Shown: positions 47,750-57,664 of the stretch, piece by piece | How positions within the stretch are numbered: the stretch's first letter is position 1 | How the letters are laid out: each line of letters starts with the position of its first letter | Source: Solirubrobacter soli DSM 22325 | Lineage (GTDB): Bacteria; Actinomycetota; Thermoleophilia; Solirubrobacterales; Solirubrobacteraceae | DNA: 64,000 bases | Assembly (NCBI RefSeq): GCF_000423665.1 | Contig: NZ_AUIK01000009.1 | Location: forward strand, 496,001-560,000 | Direction of reading: 5' to 3' | The notes under the pieces: model-generated | What the model saw: only the letters and a program-made list of their open reading frames with translations | What the model was told of the DNA's origin: nothing | Databases searched by the model: none | Made by a program: the position numbers and the translations under genes

Positions 47750-48693
47750 GCCGGCCGCTCCGAGGCGGCCGCGCGCGGCGAGGGCGGGGCCGTGAGCTCC
47801 AGGAACACCTCGTCGAGCGTCGGGCGGCGCAGCGTCACGTCCTCGGCGTCGTCGCCGAGCTCTCGCACCACCGCGCCGAGCGTCGCGATCCGGTCGCGCA
47901 CCGGCGCGCTCACCCGCCGCGCGTCCACATCGACCTCGGCGCCGGCTCCCAGCACCGCCCTCGCGCGTTCCAGCGACACCGCGTCGCGCACGACCACTTC
48001 GATCCAATCAGCGCGCACCGACGCCTTCAACGCGGCGGGGGTGTCGGACGCGATCACGCGCCCGCGATCGATCACGGTGACGACGTCCGACAACTGATCG
48101 GCCTCCTCGAGCATCTGGGTCGTCAACACCACGGTTGTCCCTTCGCTGACCAGCGCGCGCACCGCGGCCCAGACCTCGCCCCGCCCACGCGGGTCGAGCC
48201 CCGTCGTCGGCTCGTCGAGGAACAGGACCGGCGGAGACAGGATCAATCCGGCCGCGAGGTCGAGCCGCCGCCGCATCCCGCCCGAGTAGGACGACACCGG
48301 CCGATCGCGTGCGTCGGTCAGGCCGAACTGCGACAGCAACTCGTCCGCCCGCGCCCGGGCCCGGCGCACGCCGAGGTGGAAGAGTCGCCCGAACAGGACC
48401 AGGTTCTGCCGCCCGGAGAGCACCTCGTCGACCGCGGCGTGCTGGCCGACGAGCCCGATCCGCCGCCGCACGCCCACCGGGTCGCGCGCCACGTCGCACC
48501 CCGCGACGACGGCGCGCCCCGCGTCCATCCGCAGCAGCGTGGTCAACACCCGCACGGCGGTCGTCTTCCCTGCGCCGTTGGGCCCGAGCAGCCCGCACAC
48601 CCTCCCGGCCGGCACCACCAGTGACAACCCGTCCAACGCGGCCACGTCACCGAATCGCTTGGACAAATCCGAGGCCTCTACTCCGTACGCCAT
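47746..48693 (-). CDS. ABC transporter ATP-binding protein (DrrA-like)
   Basis: A 315-residue ATPase. Walker A is GPNGAGKTTAVR (near residue 40), the Q-loop IGLVGQHAAVDE, the signature YSGGMRRRLDLA, Walker B VLFLDEPTTGLD and the H-switch region VVLTTQMLEEADQL. The C-terminal extension (residues about 220-315) with VRDRIATLGAVVRELGDDAEDVTLRRPTLDEVFLELT is typical of DrrA-type daunorubicin-resistance ATPases. The ATG at 48693 was chosen. A divergent TetR gene with a shared inverted repeat lies 32 bases upstream. Confidence 0.94.
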   Translation of the reverse strand: MAYGVEASDLSKRFGDVAALDGLSLVVPAGRVCGLLGPNGAGKTTAVRVLTTLLRMDAGRAVVAGCDVARDPVGVRRRIGLVGQHAAVDEVLSGRQNLVLFGRLFHLGVRRARARADELLSQFGLTDARDRPVSSYSGGMRRRLDLAAGLILSPPVLFLDEPTTGLDPRGRGEVWAAVRALVSEGTTVVLTTQMLEEADQLSDVVTVIDRGRVIASDTPAALKASVRADWIEVVVRDAVSLERARAVLGAGAEVDVDARRVSAPVRDRIATLGAVVRELGDDAEDVTLRRPTLDEVFLELTAPPSPRAAASERPA

Positions 48694-48720
48694 ACGGGAT
48701 AGCGTACATGATACGGAGTA
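48679..48720. promoter_or_regulatory. Inverted repeat in the DrrA/TetR divergent region
   Basis: TACTCCGTA (48679-48687) and TACGGAGTA (48712-48720) are perfect 9-bp inverted arms 24 bases apart. They span the ABC ATPase start and the 32-base gap to the TetR gene. An inner ATACGGGAT/GATACGG pair overlaps. This is the probable TetR binding site controlling both genes. Confidence 0.55.
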
Positions 48721-48725
48721 CACCC

Positions 48726-49487
48726 ATGACGGAGTACGGCGGAAGCGGCGACCCCCAACGCAGCCTCGAGCTCCTCTGGCGCGCGCGCACCCCACCGACC
48801 AAGGGGCCGAAGCCGCGGCTCGACCTCGACCGGATCGTCAACGCCGCGATCGAGGTCGCCGACGCGGAGGGCCTCGGCACGCTCTCGATGCGCAAGGTCG
48901 CCGAGCAGCTGGGGGTCGGGACGATGTCCCTCTACACGTACGTGCCGGGCAAGTCTGAGCTGATCGACCTGATGTTCGACCAGGCCGTCGCGGGACCCAA
49001 CGAAGAGGTCGAGGGGACCTGGCGGGAGCGGCTCGAGCAGGTCGCCCACGAGAACTGGTGGCGCTATCACCGTCACCCCTGGCTGCTCGAGATCACGATG
49101 GTCCGCCCGGTCCTGGGGCCGAACGTGATCGCGCGCTACGACCACGAGCTCCGGGTGGTCGACGGCATCGGGCTGACCGACGTCGAGATGGACGCCGTCA
49201 TCAGCCTGCTCGCCGGCCACGTCGAGGGCGCGGCCCGCCGCGCGCTCGAGTCCGCCCACGCCGAGCGACGAACGGGCCAGAGCGACGAGGCCTGGTGGGC
49301 TGAGCGGGCCCCGCTCCTCGAAACACTCCTCGAACCTGAGCGCTATCCCACCGCTATGAGGGTCGGTGGAGCGGCCGGTGAGGAGCACAACGCCGCGTTC
49401 GCACCCGAGCATTCCTTCGAGTTCGGTCTGCAGCGAATCCTCGATGGGGTTCAAGCGCTGGTGGAAGGCCGGTCTTCGGTCGGCTGA
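48726..49487 (+). CDS. TetR/AcrR family regulator of the ABC exporter
   Basis: 253 residues. After a 35-residue N-terminal extension the HTH occupies about 36-82 (IVNAAIEVADAEGLGTLSMRKVAEQLGVGTMSLYTYVPGKSEL). The C-terminal domain (about 110-225) matches the TetR_C_1-type fold found next to DrrAB-like exporters. The ATG at 48726 lies 32 bases from the divergent exporter gene. It is predicted to repress the exporter until a drug-like ligand binds. Confidence 0.92.
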   Translation: MTEYGGSGDPQRSLELLWRARTPPTKGPKPRLDLDRIVNAAIEVADAEGLGTLSMRKVAEQLGVGTMSLYTYVPGKSELIDLMFDQAVAGPNEEVEGTWRERLEQVAHENWWRYHRHPWLLEITMVRPVLGPNVIARYDHELRVVDGIGLTDVEMDAVISLLAGHVEGAARRALESAHAERRTGQSDEAWWAERAPLLETLLEPERYPTAMRVGGAAGEEHNAAFAPEHSFEFGLQRILDGVQALVEGRSSVG

Positions 49488-49522
49488 CGGCAAATCTTGT
49501 TGACGAAGTGTCGATTCCCGCT

Positions 49523-49588
49523 GGACTTTATTTCTCTCATTTGAAATAAGTCCGGAGGTCGGAGGAATCAAACGGAGGAGAGCCGTTT
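49523..49588 (+). promoter_or_regulatory. Two hairpins in the leader of the giant secreted-protein gene
   Basis: GGACTTTATTTC (49523-49534) pairs with GAAATAAGTCC (49543-49553), one bulged T, in an unusually AT-rich stretch. A second hairpin, AAACGG (49570-49575) with CCGTTT (49583-49588), holds AGGAGAG in its loop, so the Shine-Dalgarno sequence (GGAGGAG) is partly enclosed just before the ATG at 49591. The first may also end the TetR transcript. A role in translational control is inference. Confidence 0.5.
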
Positions 49589-49590
49589 TC

Positions 49591-52500
49591 ATGCGCACGC
49601 TGCGTTCTGCGCTGCTCGCACTCGCCGTCGCCCTTGTGGCCGGCGCCCTGGGGACCGGAACCGCCCTGGCTGACACCGTGGTGATCGACGCGGTCGACGC
49701 ACCTGTACCGGCGTTCTCGCCCCCCAACGTCACGATCCACAAGGGGGACACTGTCCGCTTCGAGTTCGATGGTGCGACGGCGACCCACACGGTCACGTCG
49801 ACCAGTGCGAACTGGACGAGCAACGAGGTCAAAGCTCCCAACGAGGCGCCGATCTCGCGCACGTTCGACACCGCCGGCACGTACACGTTCATCTGCGCTC
49901 TGCACAGCGGGATGGGCGGGTCGATCACGGTCTCCGACACCCCGGCGAACACGCTCTCCAAGGTGCTCGTGTTCTCCAAGACCGCGGGCTTCCGCCACGA
50001 CTCGATCCCGCAGGGCATCGCGGCGATCCAGGCGCTCGGCGCCGCCAACGGCTTCACGGTCACGGCGACCGAGGACGCGGCGCAGTTCACCAGCGCCAAC
50101 CTGGCGCAGTACGACGTCGTGGTCTTCCTCTCCACGACCGGCGACGTCCTCAACGACGCCCAGCAGACCGCCTTCGAGAACTACATGAAGGCGGGCGGCG
50201 GCTTCGCGGGCATCCACGCGGCATCCGACACCGAGTACACGTGGCCCTACTACGGGCAGATGCTCGGCGCGTACTTCCGCAACCACCCGTCCGGCACGCC
50301 CACCGCGACGGTCAAGGTCGAGGACGCCGACGAGCCGTCGACCCAGGGCCTTCCGGCCTCCGAGGTGCGCACGGACGAGTGGTACAACTTCCAGCCGCCG
50401 ACGAACCCCGTGGTCGGTGGCAACCAGCCCGGCATCCAGGACTACTCGCCCCGCGCGAGCGGCGTCCACGTCCTGATGACGATCGACGAGTCGACCTATG
50501 ACGAGGCCGACGACTCCGCCGAGGCCGACGATCACCCGATCAGCTGGTGCACGAACTTCGACGGCGGCCGCGCGTGGTACACCGCGCAGGGCCACACGCA
50601 GGCGTCGTTCTCCGAGCCGAACATCCGCGCCCACATCCTCGGCGGCCTGAAGACCGCCGCCGGCGTCGGCAACGCCGACTGCGGCCCGATGCGTCAGGCC
50701 CCACCGGTCGCGAGCGACTTCGAGGTCCGCGCGATCGACGACGACACCGAGAGCCCGATGGAGCTCGCCGTCGCCAAGGACGGCCGCGTGTTCTACGTCG
50801 AGCGGATCACCGGCGAGGTCAACGTCATCAAGCCGGACGGCACGGTGCTGACCACCGGCCGCATCCCGGTCTCCAGCGTGCAGGAGAACGGCCTCCTCGG
50901 CATCGCCCTGGACCCGAACTTCGACACCAACCACAACATCTTCGTCGCCTACACGCCGCTGCCGGACTCCTCGACCGAGACCCGGATCGCGCGCTACACG
51001 CTCAACGGCGACACGCTGGACATGGCCTCGCAGAAGGTCATCTTCCAGATGCAGAACCAGCGCACGGAGTGCTGCCACTCGTCCGGCTCGCTGGCCTTCG
51101 GCAAGGACGGCAGCCTGTACCTGTCGACGGGCGACAACACGAACCCGTTCGCGTCCGACGGCTACAACCCGATCGACGAGCGCCCCGGCCGCGCCTTCTG
51201 GGACGCGCAGCGCACGTCGGCCAACACGAACTCCTACAGCGGCAAGATCCTGCGCATCGTCCCGCTCGCGAACCCGACCGCCCCGGGCGTCGGCACGGGC
51301 TACACGATCCCGACGGGCAACCTCTTCAACGAGGCCGACGACACGCAGAACAAGACCCTGCCCGAGATCTTCGCGATGGGCTTCCGCAACCCGTTCCGGA
51401 TCACGGTCGACCCGATCTCCGGCAAGGTGCTGATGGGTGACTACGGCCCGGACGCGAGCGCGACGAACCCGAACCGCGGCCCGCAGGGCACGGTCGAGTA
51501 CAACGTCGTCACGCCCGGCTTCTATGGCTGGCCGTACTGCATCCGCGACAACGTCGCCTACAACGACTACGACTTCGCCACCAGCACGTCCGGGGCGAAG
51601 TTCAACTGCGCGGCGCCGGTCAACAACTCGCCCAACAACACGGGCCTGACCAACCTGCCGCCCGCCAAGCCCGCGATCATGTGGATGGGCTACAGCGAGA
51701 CGGACACGCGCAATCCGGGCCTCGGCCCGGGCGGCGCCCCGACCGGCGGCCCGCGGTACAAGTTCGACGCCAACCTGAACTCGGACACCAAGTTCCCGGC
51801 GTTCTACGACAAGCAGTGGTTCATCGGCGAGTGGAACAGCGGCTGGATCAAGACGGCGAACCTGAACTCGGACGAGTCGGCCGTCACCAACGTCGCCAAC
51901 TCGCCGTGGATGACCACGTTCAAGCGCGTCCACGAGATGGAGTTCGGGCCTGACGGCTCGCTCTACGTCATCGACTGGGGCGGCGGCTTCAACGGCAACA
52001 ACGCCGACTCCGGCGTCTTCCGGATCGACTACGTCAAGGGCGCGAGGAGGCCGATCGCCCACGCGGCGGTCGACAAGGACAACGGCCCCGTCCCGCTGAC
52101 GGTCCAGTTCTCGAGCACCGGCTCGGTCGACCCCGAGGGCACCTCGCTCACCTACGCGTGGGACTTCGACGGCAACGGCACGACCGACTCGACGGCCGCG
52201 AACCCGACGCACACCTACACGACCGCCGGCAACTACAACGTCAAGCTGACGGTCACCGATCAGGACGGCATGGCCGGCACCGACACGCTCGTCGTGGTCG
52301 CGGGCAACACCCGCCCGACGGTCAAGCTCGACTTCCCGGAGGACGGCAAGTTCGCCGACTTCGGCGACACGATCGCCTACAAGATCACCGTCACCGACCC
52401 CGAGGACGGCACGATCGACTGCTCGAAGGTCTCGCTGAACCTCCAGCTCGGCCATGACGAGCACGCCCACCCGCTGTCGACCAAGGCCGGCTGCGAGGGC

Positions 52501-55500
52501 ACGGTCACGACCGCCTCGGACTCGGGCCACGACCCGAACATGAACATCTTCACGTCGATCGTGGCGACGTACACCGACAAGGGCAACGGCAACGCCCAGG
52601 CCCTGACCGGCATGGACGACGTGGTCCTGCACACCCGCAAGAAGCGGGCTGAGCACAACAACGGCACCGGCCGCGTGGCCGGCTCGACCGCCGGCGGCGA
52701 CCCGGGCGTCCAGGAGGAGGCCACGCAGGACGTCGGCGGCGGCAACAACGTCGGGTTCATCGAGAACGGCGACTACATCTACTTCAACCGGATGAACTTC
52801 GAGGACATCAACAAGATCGACTTCCGCGTGGCGTCCGGTGGCGCCGGCGGCAAGATCGAGCTGCGGATGGACTCCCCGACGGGCGCGACGTTCGCCTCGG
52901 CCGACGTGGCCCCGACGGGCGGCTGGCAGAACTGGGTGACGGTCTCCGCGCCGATCACCAACCCGCCGCAGGGCACGCACGTGCTCTACATCGTGTTCAC
53001 GCACCCCACCGACGGCGGCGGCCTGATGAACCTCAACTGGTTCCAGGTCCACGGCAAGGGCGCGGCGATCTCGGCTCCGCCCGAGGTGTCCGCCACGGCC
53101 ACGCCGGCGAGCGGCCAGGCGCCGCTGCAGGTGAAGTTCGACGCCACGGCGACCGACCCCGAGGGCGAGGCGCTGACGTACGCGTGGGACTTCGGCGTGA
53201 CCGGCACCAACACGGACACCTCGACCCAGGAGGACCCGACGTACACGTACGTGAACGCGGGCACCTACACGGCCAAGGTCACCGTGACCGACGCGCAGGG
53301 CATCAAGGCGTCGACGACCGTCGACGTCCGCGTGACCGGCGCGCCCAACCAGTGCGACCACAACGCCAAGTCGGACGAGTTCAACGGCTCGAGCCTGGAT
53401 CTCAACCGCTGGACGGTGCGGCGCAGCTTCGACAACTTCACCGTGACCAACGGTGAGCTCGTCCTGCCGATCGACAACGGCTCGATCTACCAGGGCGGCA
53501 CCAGCGCCGGCAACATCATCACGCAGCCGACGCCGAGCGGCGTCTGGACCGTCACCGCGAAGGTCCGCGTCGCCGAGCTCAACCAGAACTACCAGCAGGC
53601 CGGCCTGCGCGTGTACTCCGACGACGACAACTGGGCGTCGGTGCACATGATCTCCGCGGGCGGCACCCGGACGTTCGAGTTCATCTACGAGAACGCCGGC
53701 AACCCGCGCAACACCGCGGCCGACAACGTCGGCCCGTTGCCCGAGACCGCTCCGCTCTCCTACTACGTGCGGATCCACTCGGACGGCACGAACCTGACGG
53801 CGTTCTACTCGTTCGACGGGGACACGTTCACGCCCGTCGGCCAGCCGGCGCCGCTGAGCACGTTCTCCAACCCGCAGATCGGCCCGGTCGCGCTGAGCGA
53901 CCAGGCGGCCAACAAGCCGAACTCGTACTTCGACTGGATCCACTTCGACCCGGACGTTCCGGCCGGCGGTGGCTCGACCCAGCTCGACGAGTTCAACGGC
54001 ACCGACATCGCGACCCCGCCGTGGGACGTGGTGCGCCGCGACCAGGGGATGACGGTCGGCAGCGGCGCGCTGCACATCCCGGCCGCGCCCGGTGACATCT
54101 ACGGCGATAAGAACGACGCCAAGAACATCGTGCTGCGCGCCGCGCCCACGGGGGCCTGGACCGCCACCACGAAGGTCGCCTTCGAGGGCGACAACCAGTG
54201 GCAGCAGGCGGGCATGATCCTCTACACCGACGACGGCAACTTCGTGAAGTTCGGCCGCATCGCGACCGAGAACGGGACCGGCGTCGAGAAGTTCGAGTTC
54301 ATCCTCGAGACGAACGGGACCCCGCGCAACGACGCGGCGGACTCCACGGCGAACCTCGCCGCGAACTTCCCGAAGGACTACTACCTGCGCATGGTGTCCG
54401 ACGGCACCAACGTGACGGGCGCGTACTCGACCGACGGCACGACCTGGACCCCGGTCGGCCGCGCGGCGGCCATCCCGGCCGGGGCGAAGATCGGCATGTT
54501 CGCCTTCAACAACGCCGCGGCGGCCTCGCCGGTCGCCGACTTCGACTGGTTCCGCCTCGAGAGCGCGAGCGGTGGCGGCGGAGGCACGCCGTCCGGCTCG
54601 AACCGCAGCGACGACTTCTCCGGCACGTCGCTGGACAAGTCGCGCTGGAACGCGATCGTGCGCGACAACCCGGAGAAGTACGCCGTCGGCGGCGGCAACC
54701 TGACGATCACCACCGAGCTCGGCGACATCTACACGGGTGACACCAACCCGCCGCCGAACAACTTCATCCTCCAGTCGGCCGACCATGCCGGCGCGGACTG
54801 GGAGATCGAGACCAAGCTGTCCGGCACGATCACCGACGGCTATTCCCAGGGCGGCCTGATCGCCTACAAGGACGGCGACAACTACGTCAAGTTCGACGCG
54901 ATCTCCGACACCGGCAACACGCGGATCAACCGCATCGAGCTGCGGTCGGAGGTCGGCGGGGCCGTCCAGAACCCGCAGAACAACATCGACGTGCCCGCGG
55001 GTACGACGAACATCTGGCTGCGCCTGAAGAAGGCCGGCACGAATTACACCGCCCAGCACTCCTTCGACGGGACGACCTGGGTCGACTCGGCCGCGGTGCC
55101 GAACGCGATGACGACCCCGGCCTTCGGCCTGTTCGCCTTCGGGCCGCAGGCGGCGGGCGTGGGCGACACGATGTCGTTCGACTACTTCCTGCTCGACGGC
55201 AAGCAGCCTGGCGGCGGCAGCGGGTGCGACTGCACCGGCCCGGGCGATGACTTCGACGGGACCGCGCTCGACACCGAGAAGTGGAACAAGATCGTCCGGC
55301 CCGACGCGTCGAAGATCGCGTTCGCGGACGGCGACCTGAAGGTCACCACGGTCCTCGGCGACATCTACACCAACGGCGATCCGTCCGGGACGCGGAACTT
55401 CCTGCTGCAGTCCGCGGACCACATCGGCAAGGACAACTACGTCCTCGAGACCAAGGTCGACGTCTCGCAGCTCAACGGCGGGTACGCCCAGGGCGGCATC

Positions 55501-57603
55501 CTGGTCCGCGCCGACGACGACAACTACATCAAGTTCGACGCGATCTCCGACGTCAACAACACGAAGTTCAACCGCATCGAGCTGCGCTCCGAGCAGGCGG
55601 GTGTGATCCAGAACCCGCAGCCCGAGGTCAACTCCGGGTTCCCGGCCGTCGTCAACGACGTGTGGCTGCGTCTGACCAAGACCGGGACGACCTACAAGGG
55701 CGAGTGGTCGCTCGACGGCTCCACGTGGACCGCGATGGCCAACGAGGTCAGCAACACCATGGTCAACCCGGACTTCGGCCTCTTCACGCTCGGCGTGCAG
55801 ATCGCCGATCGCGTCGTCGGCTTCGAGTACTTCAAGGTCGACGGCTCCACCGGCTGCCCGCCGGTGGATGAGAACCACGCGCCGCTGGTCACCGAGATCT
55901 CGGCGACGCCGTCCACCGGGTTCGCCCCGCTGCCGGTCAACTTCGCCGTCACCGCCTCTGACGAGGATGGCGACAACCTGACCTACAGCTGGGACTTCGG
56001 TGACGGCAGCGCGGCCTCGACCACCGAGGACCCGTCGCACACCTACACCGCGGCGGGCACGTACACCGCGAAGGTGACGGTGTCCGACGGCGAGGACCAG
56101 ACCACGCGCTCGGTCACGGTCAACGTGTTCGGGCCCGACCAGGGCGGCGACCGGTTCCGTGTGCTCGTCTTCTCCAAGACGACGGGCTTCCGCCACGACT
56201 CGATCCCGGCCGGTATCGCCGCGATCAAGAAGCTGGGCACGGACAACCACTTCGGTGTCGACGCGTCCGAGGACTCGGCCGCGGTGTTCACCGACAGCTT
56301 CCTGAGCCACTACGACGCCGTGGTCTTCCTCTCGACCACGGGCGACCCGCTCAACGACACCCAGCAGGCGGCGTTCGAGCGCTACATCAGGGGCGGCGGT
56401 GGCTACGTGGGCATCCACGCGGCCGCTGACACCGAGTACACGTGGACCTGGTACGGCAAGCTGGTGGGCGCGTACTTCCGCAACCACCCGGCCGGCACGC
56501 CGACCGCGACGGTCCACATCGAGGACACCGACGACCACTCGACGAGCGGGCTCCCGAACCCGTGGGAGCGCGTGGACGAGTGGTACAACTACCAGAAGCC
56601 CGACGGGGCGGTCGTCGGCGGCGGCGGGGACGACTACTCGCCGCGTGCCGGCGGTGTCCACGTGCTCGCGACGGTCGACGAGTCGACCTACGGCGAGGAC
56701 GACGGCAACACCACGGATGACGACCATCCGATCTCGTGGTGCCACGCGTATGACGGCGGCCGCTCGTGGTACACGGGCATGGGTCACACCCAGGCCTCCT
56801 TCGCCGAGGCGCCGTACCTGAAGCACCTGCTGGGGGGCATCGAGATCGCGGCGAACGCCGTGGCCGACGCCGACTGCGGCAGCACCGGCGGTGGGGCGGG
56901 CAACCACGCCCCGACGGTCGAGGCACAGCGCAACCCGAGCGGTGACGTCGGTGTCGGCGACCCGGTCGCGTTCACCGCGCAGGGAGCGGACGCCGACGGC
57001 GACACGCTCACCTACGCGTGGGACTTCGGCGACGGCGGCACCGCGTCCACCAAGGACGCGATGCACACCTACACCACGGCCGGCGTGTTCCACGCGAAGG
57101 TCACCGTCACCGACGGCCACGGCGGCACGGTGTCCAAGCTCCTGCAGGTCAACGTGCAGCCCGCAGGTGACAACAGCGAGGACGTCGGCGTCGGCGGTCT
57201 CGTGCCGGGCGTCCTCGCGCTCGAGATCACCGGCTCGGCCAACTTCGGGACGTTCCAGCCGGGCGTCGCGAAGGACTACACGGCCAGCCTCGCCGGCAAG
57301 GTCACCACGTCCGCCACGGCGGCCGAGTTGACCGTGCGCGACGACAGCACGAACCACACCGGTCACCTCGTCAACGGCGCGTCGTTCCTGGCGCAGCCGC
57401 TGCAGGTGAAGGCGAACGACGGGGCGTACAAGCCACTGAGCGAGACGCCCGGGACGCGGGTCAGCCTGACCGCGTTCCCGACGCCGGTCAGCCTCCAGCC
57501 GCTGACGATCGGCTTCAAGCAGTCGATCGGGGCGGGCGAGTCGCTGCTGCGCGGCGGCTACGCCAAGACGGTGACGTTCACGCTCTCGGCGACGACGCCG
57601 TAA
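49591..57603 (+). CDS. Giant exported multidomain protein: cupredoxin, two ThuA domains, PQQ-type sugar dehydrogenase, PKD, CBM6 and concanavalin-like modules
   Basis: 2670 residues. A signal peptide (residues 1-28) precedes a cupredoxin-like domain (about 30-118; FICALHSGMGGSITV with copper-ligand-like C/H/M). Then follow ThuA 1 (123-367), a GdhB-type PQQ sugar dehydrogenase propeller (377-817; ENGLLGIALDPNF, GDYGPDAS), PKD 1 (820-905), a CBM6-like domain (1020-1157) and PKD 2 (1162-1250). Four concanavalin/DUF1349-like modules span about 1254-2087. Then come PKD 3 (2094-2180), ThuA 2 (2186-2432), PKD 4 (2437-2526) and a C-terminal module (2531-2670) shared with the protein at 6687. It is probably an extracellular carbohydrate-oxidising and carbohydrate-binding protein. 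Boundaries are estimates. Confidence 0.93.
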   Translation: MRTLRSALLALAVALVAGALGTGTALADTVVIDAVDAPVPAFSPPNVTIHKGDTVRFEFDGATATHTVTSTSANWTSNEVKAPNEAPISRTFDTAGTYTFICALHSGMGGSITVSDTPANTLSKVLVFSKTAGFRHDSIPQGIAAIQALGAANGFTVTATEDAAQFTSANLAQYDVVVFLSTTGDVLNDAQQTAFENYMKAGGGFAGIHAASDTEYTWPYYGQMLGAYFRNHPSGTPTATVKVEDADEPSTQGLPASEVRTDEWYNFQPPTNPVVGGNQPGIQDYSPRASGVHVLMTIDESTYDEADDSAEADDHPISWCTNFDGGRAWYTAQGHTQASFSEPNIRAHILGGLKTAAGVGNADCGPMRQAPPVASDFEVRAIDDDTESPMELAVAKDGRVFYVERITGEVNVIKPDGTVLTTGRIPVSSVQENGLLGIALDPNFDTNHNIFVAYTPLPDSSTETRIARYTLNGDTLDMASQKVIFQMQNQRTECCHSSGSLAFGKDGSLYLSTGDNTNPFASDGYNPIDERPGRAFWDAQRTSANTNSYSGKILRIVPLANPTAPGVGTGYTIPTGNLFNEADDTQNKTLPEIFAMGFRNPFRITVDPISGKVLMGDYGPDASATNPNRGPQGTVEYNVVTPGFYGWPYCIRDNVAYNDYDFATSTSGAKFNCAAPVNNSPNNTGLTNLPPAKPAIMWMGYSETDTRNPGLGPGGAPTGGPRYKFDANLNSDTKFPAFYDKQWFIGEWNSGWIKTANLNSDESAVTNVANSPWMTTFKRVHEMEFGPDGSLYVIDWGGGFNGNNADSGVFRIDYVKGARRPIAHAAVDKDNGPVPLTVQFSSTGSVDPEGTSLTYAWDFDGNGTTDSTAANPTHTYTTAGNYNVKLTVTDQDGMAGTDTLVVVAGNTRPTVKLDFPEDGKFADFGDTIAYKITVTDPEDGTIDCSKVSLNLQLGHDEHAHPLSTKAGCEGTVTTASDSGHDPNMNIFTSIVATYTDKGNGNAQALTGMDDVVLHTRKKRAEHNNGTGRVAGSTAGGDPGVQEEATQDVGGGNNVGFIENGDYIYFNRMNFEDINKIDFRVASGGAGGKIELRMDSPTGATFASADVAPTGGWQNWVTVSAPITNPPQGTHVLYIVFTHPTDGGGLMNLNWFQVHGKGAAISAPPEVSATATPASGQAPLQVKFDATATDPEGEALTYAWDFGVTGTNTDTSTQEDPTYTYVNAGTYTAKVTVTDAQGIKASTTVDVRVTGAPNQCDHNAKSDEFNGSSLDLNRWTVRRSFDNFTVTNGELVLPIDNGSIYQGGTSAGNIITQPTPSGVWTVTAKVRVAELNQNYQQAGLRVYSDDDNWASVHMISAGGTRTFEFIYENAGNPRNTAADNVGPLPETAPLSYYVRIHSDGTNLTAFYSFDGDTFTPVGQPAPLSTFSNPQIGPVALSDQAANKPNSYFDWIHFDPDVPAGGGSTQLDEFNGTDIATPPWDVVRRDQGMTVGSGALHIPAAPGDIYGDKNDAKNIVLRAAPTGAWTATTKVAFEGDNQWQQAGMILYTDDGNFVKFGRIATENGTGVEKFEFILETNGTPRNDAADSTANLAANFPKDYYLRMVSDGTNVTGAYSTDGTTWTPVGRAAAIPAGAKIGMFAFNNAAAASPVADFDWFRLESASGGGGGTPSGSNRSDDFSGTSLDKSRWNAIVRDNPEKYAVGGGNLTITTELGDIYTGDTNPPPNNFILQSADHAGADWEIETKLSGTITDGYSQGGLIAYKDGDNYVKFDAISDTGNTRINRIELRSEVGGAVQNPQNNIDVPAGTTNIWLRLKKAGTNYTAQHSFDGTTWVDSAAVPNAMTTPAFGLFAFGPQAAGVGDTMSFDYFLLDGKQPGGGSGCDCTGPGDDFDGTALDTEKWNKIVRPDASKIAFADGDLKVTTVLGDIYTNGDPSGTRNFLLQSADHIGKDNYVLETKVDVSQLNGGYAQGGILVRADDDNYIKFDAISDVNNTKFNRIELRSEQAGVIQNPQPEVNSGFPAVVNDVWLRLTKTGTTYKGEWSLDGSTWTAMANEVSNTMVNPDFGLFTLGVQIADRVVGFEYFKVDGSTGCPPVDENHAPLVTEISATPSTGFAPLPVNFAVTASDEDGDNLTYSWDFGDGSAASTTEDPSHTYTAAGTYTAKVTVSDGEDQTTRSVTVNVFGPDQGGDRFRVLVFSKTTGFRHDSIPAGIAAIKKLGTDNHFGVDASEDSAAVFTDSFLSHYDAVVFLSTTGDPLNDTQQAAFERYIRGGGGYVGIHAAADTEYTWTWYGKLVGAYFRNHPAGTPTATVHIEDTDDHSTSGLPNPWERVDEWYNYQKPDGAVVGGGGDDYSPRAGGVHVLATVDESTYGEDDGNTTDDDHPISWCHAYDGGRSWYTGMGHTQASFAEAPYLKHLLGGIEIAANAVADADCGSTGGGAGNHAPTVEAQRNPSGDVGVGDPVAFTAQGADADGDTLTYAWDFGDGGTASTKDAMHTYTTAGVFHAKVTVTDGHGGTVSKLLQVNVQPAGDNSEDVGVGGLVPGVLALEITGSANFGTFQPGVAKDYTASLAGKVTTSATAAELTVRDDSTNHTGHLVNGASFLAQPLQVKANDGAYKPLSETPGTRVSLTAFPTPVSLQPLTIGFKQSIGAGESLLRGGYAKTVTFTLSATTP

Positions 57604-57619
57604 TTGAGCGGTCTACTCT

Positions 57620-57647
57620 CGCCCGGCCGCCTGCGCGCGGCCGGGCG
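57620..57647 (+). terminator. GC-rich hairpin terminator after the giant gene
   Basis: A perfect 11-bp stem (CGCCCGGCCGC at 57620-57630, GCGGCCGGGCG at 57637-57647) with a 6-base loop starts 17 bases after the stop. It separates the 8-kb gene from the FAD monooxygenase gene on the same strand. Confidence 0.8.
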
Positions 57648-57664
57648 GGGGTAGGTTCTACGCC

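Noticed and set aside
49537..57366. 2609-residue antisense open frame opposite the giant secreted-protein gene
   Set aside because: Arg/Val/Asp/Gly-rich shadow of a GC-rich coding strand. It has no domains and no ribosome-binding site, and the plus-strand gene has clear domains throughout.
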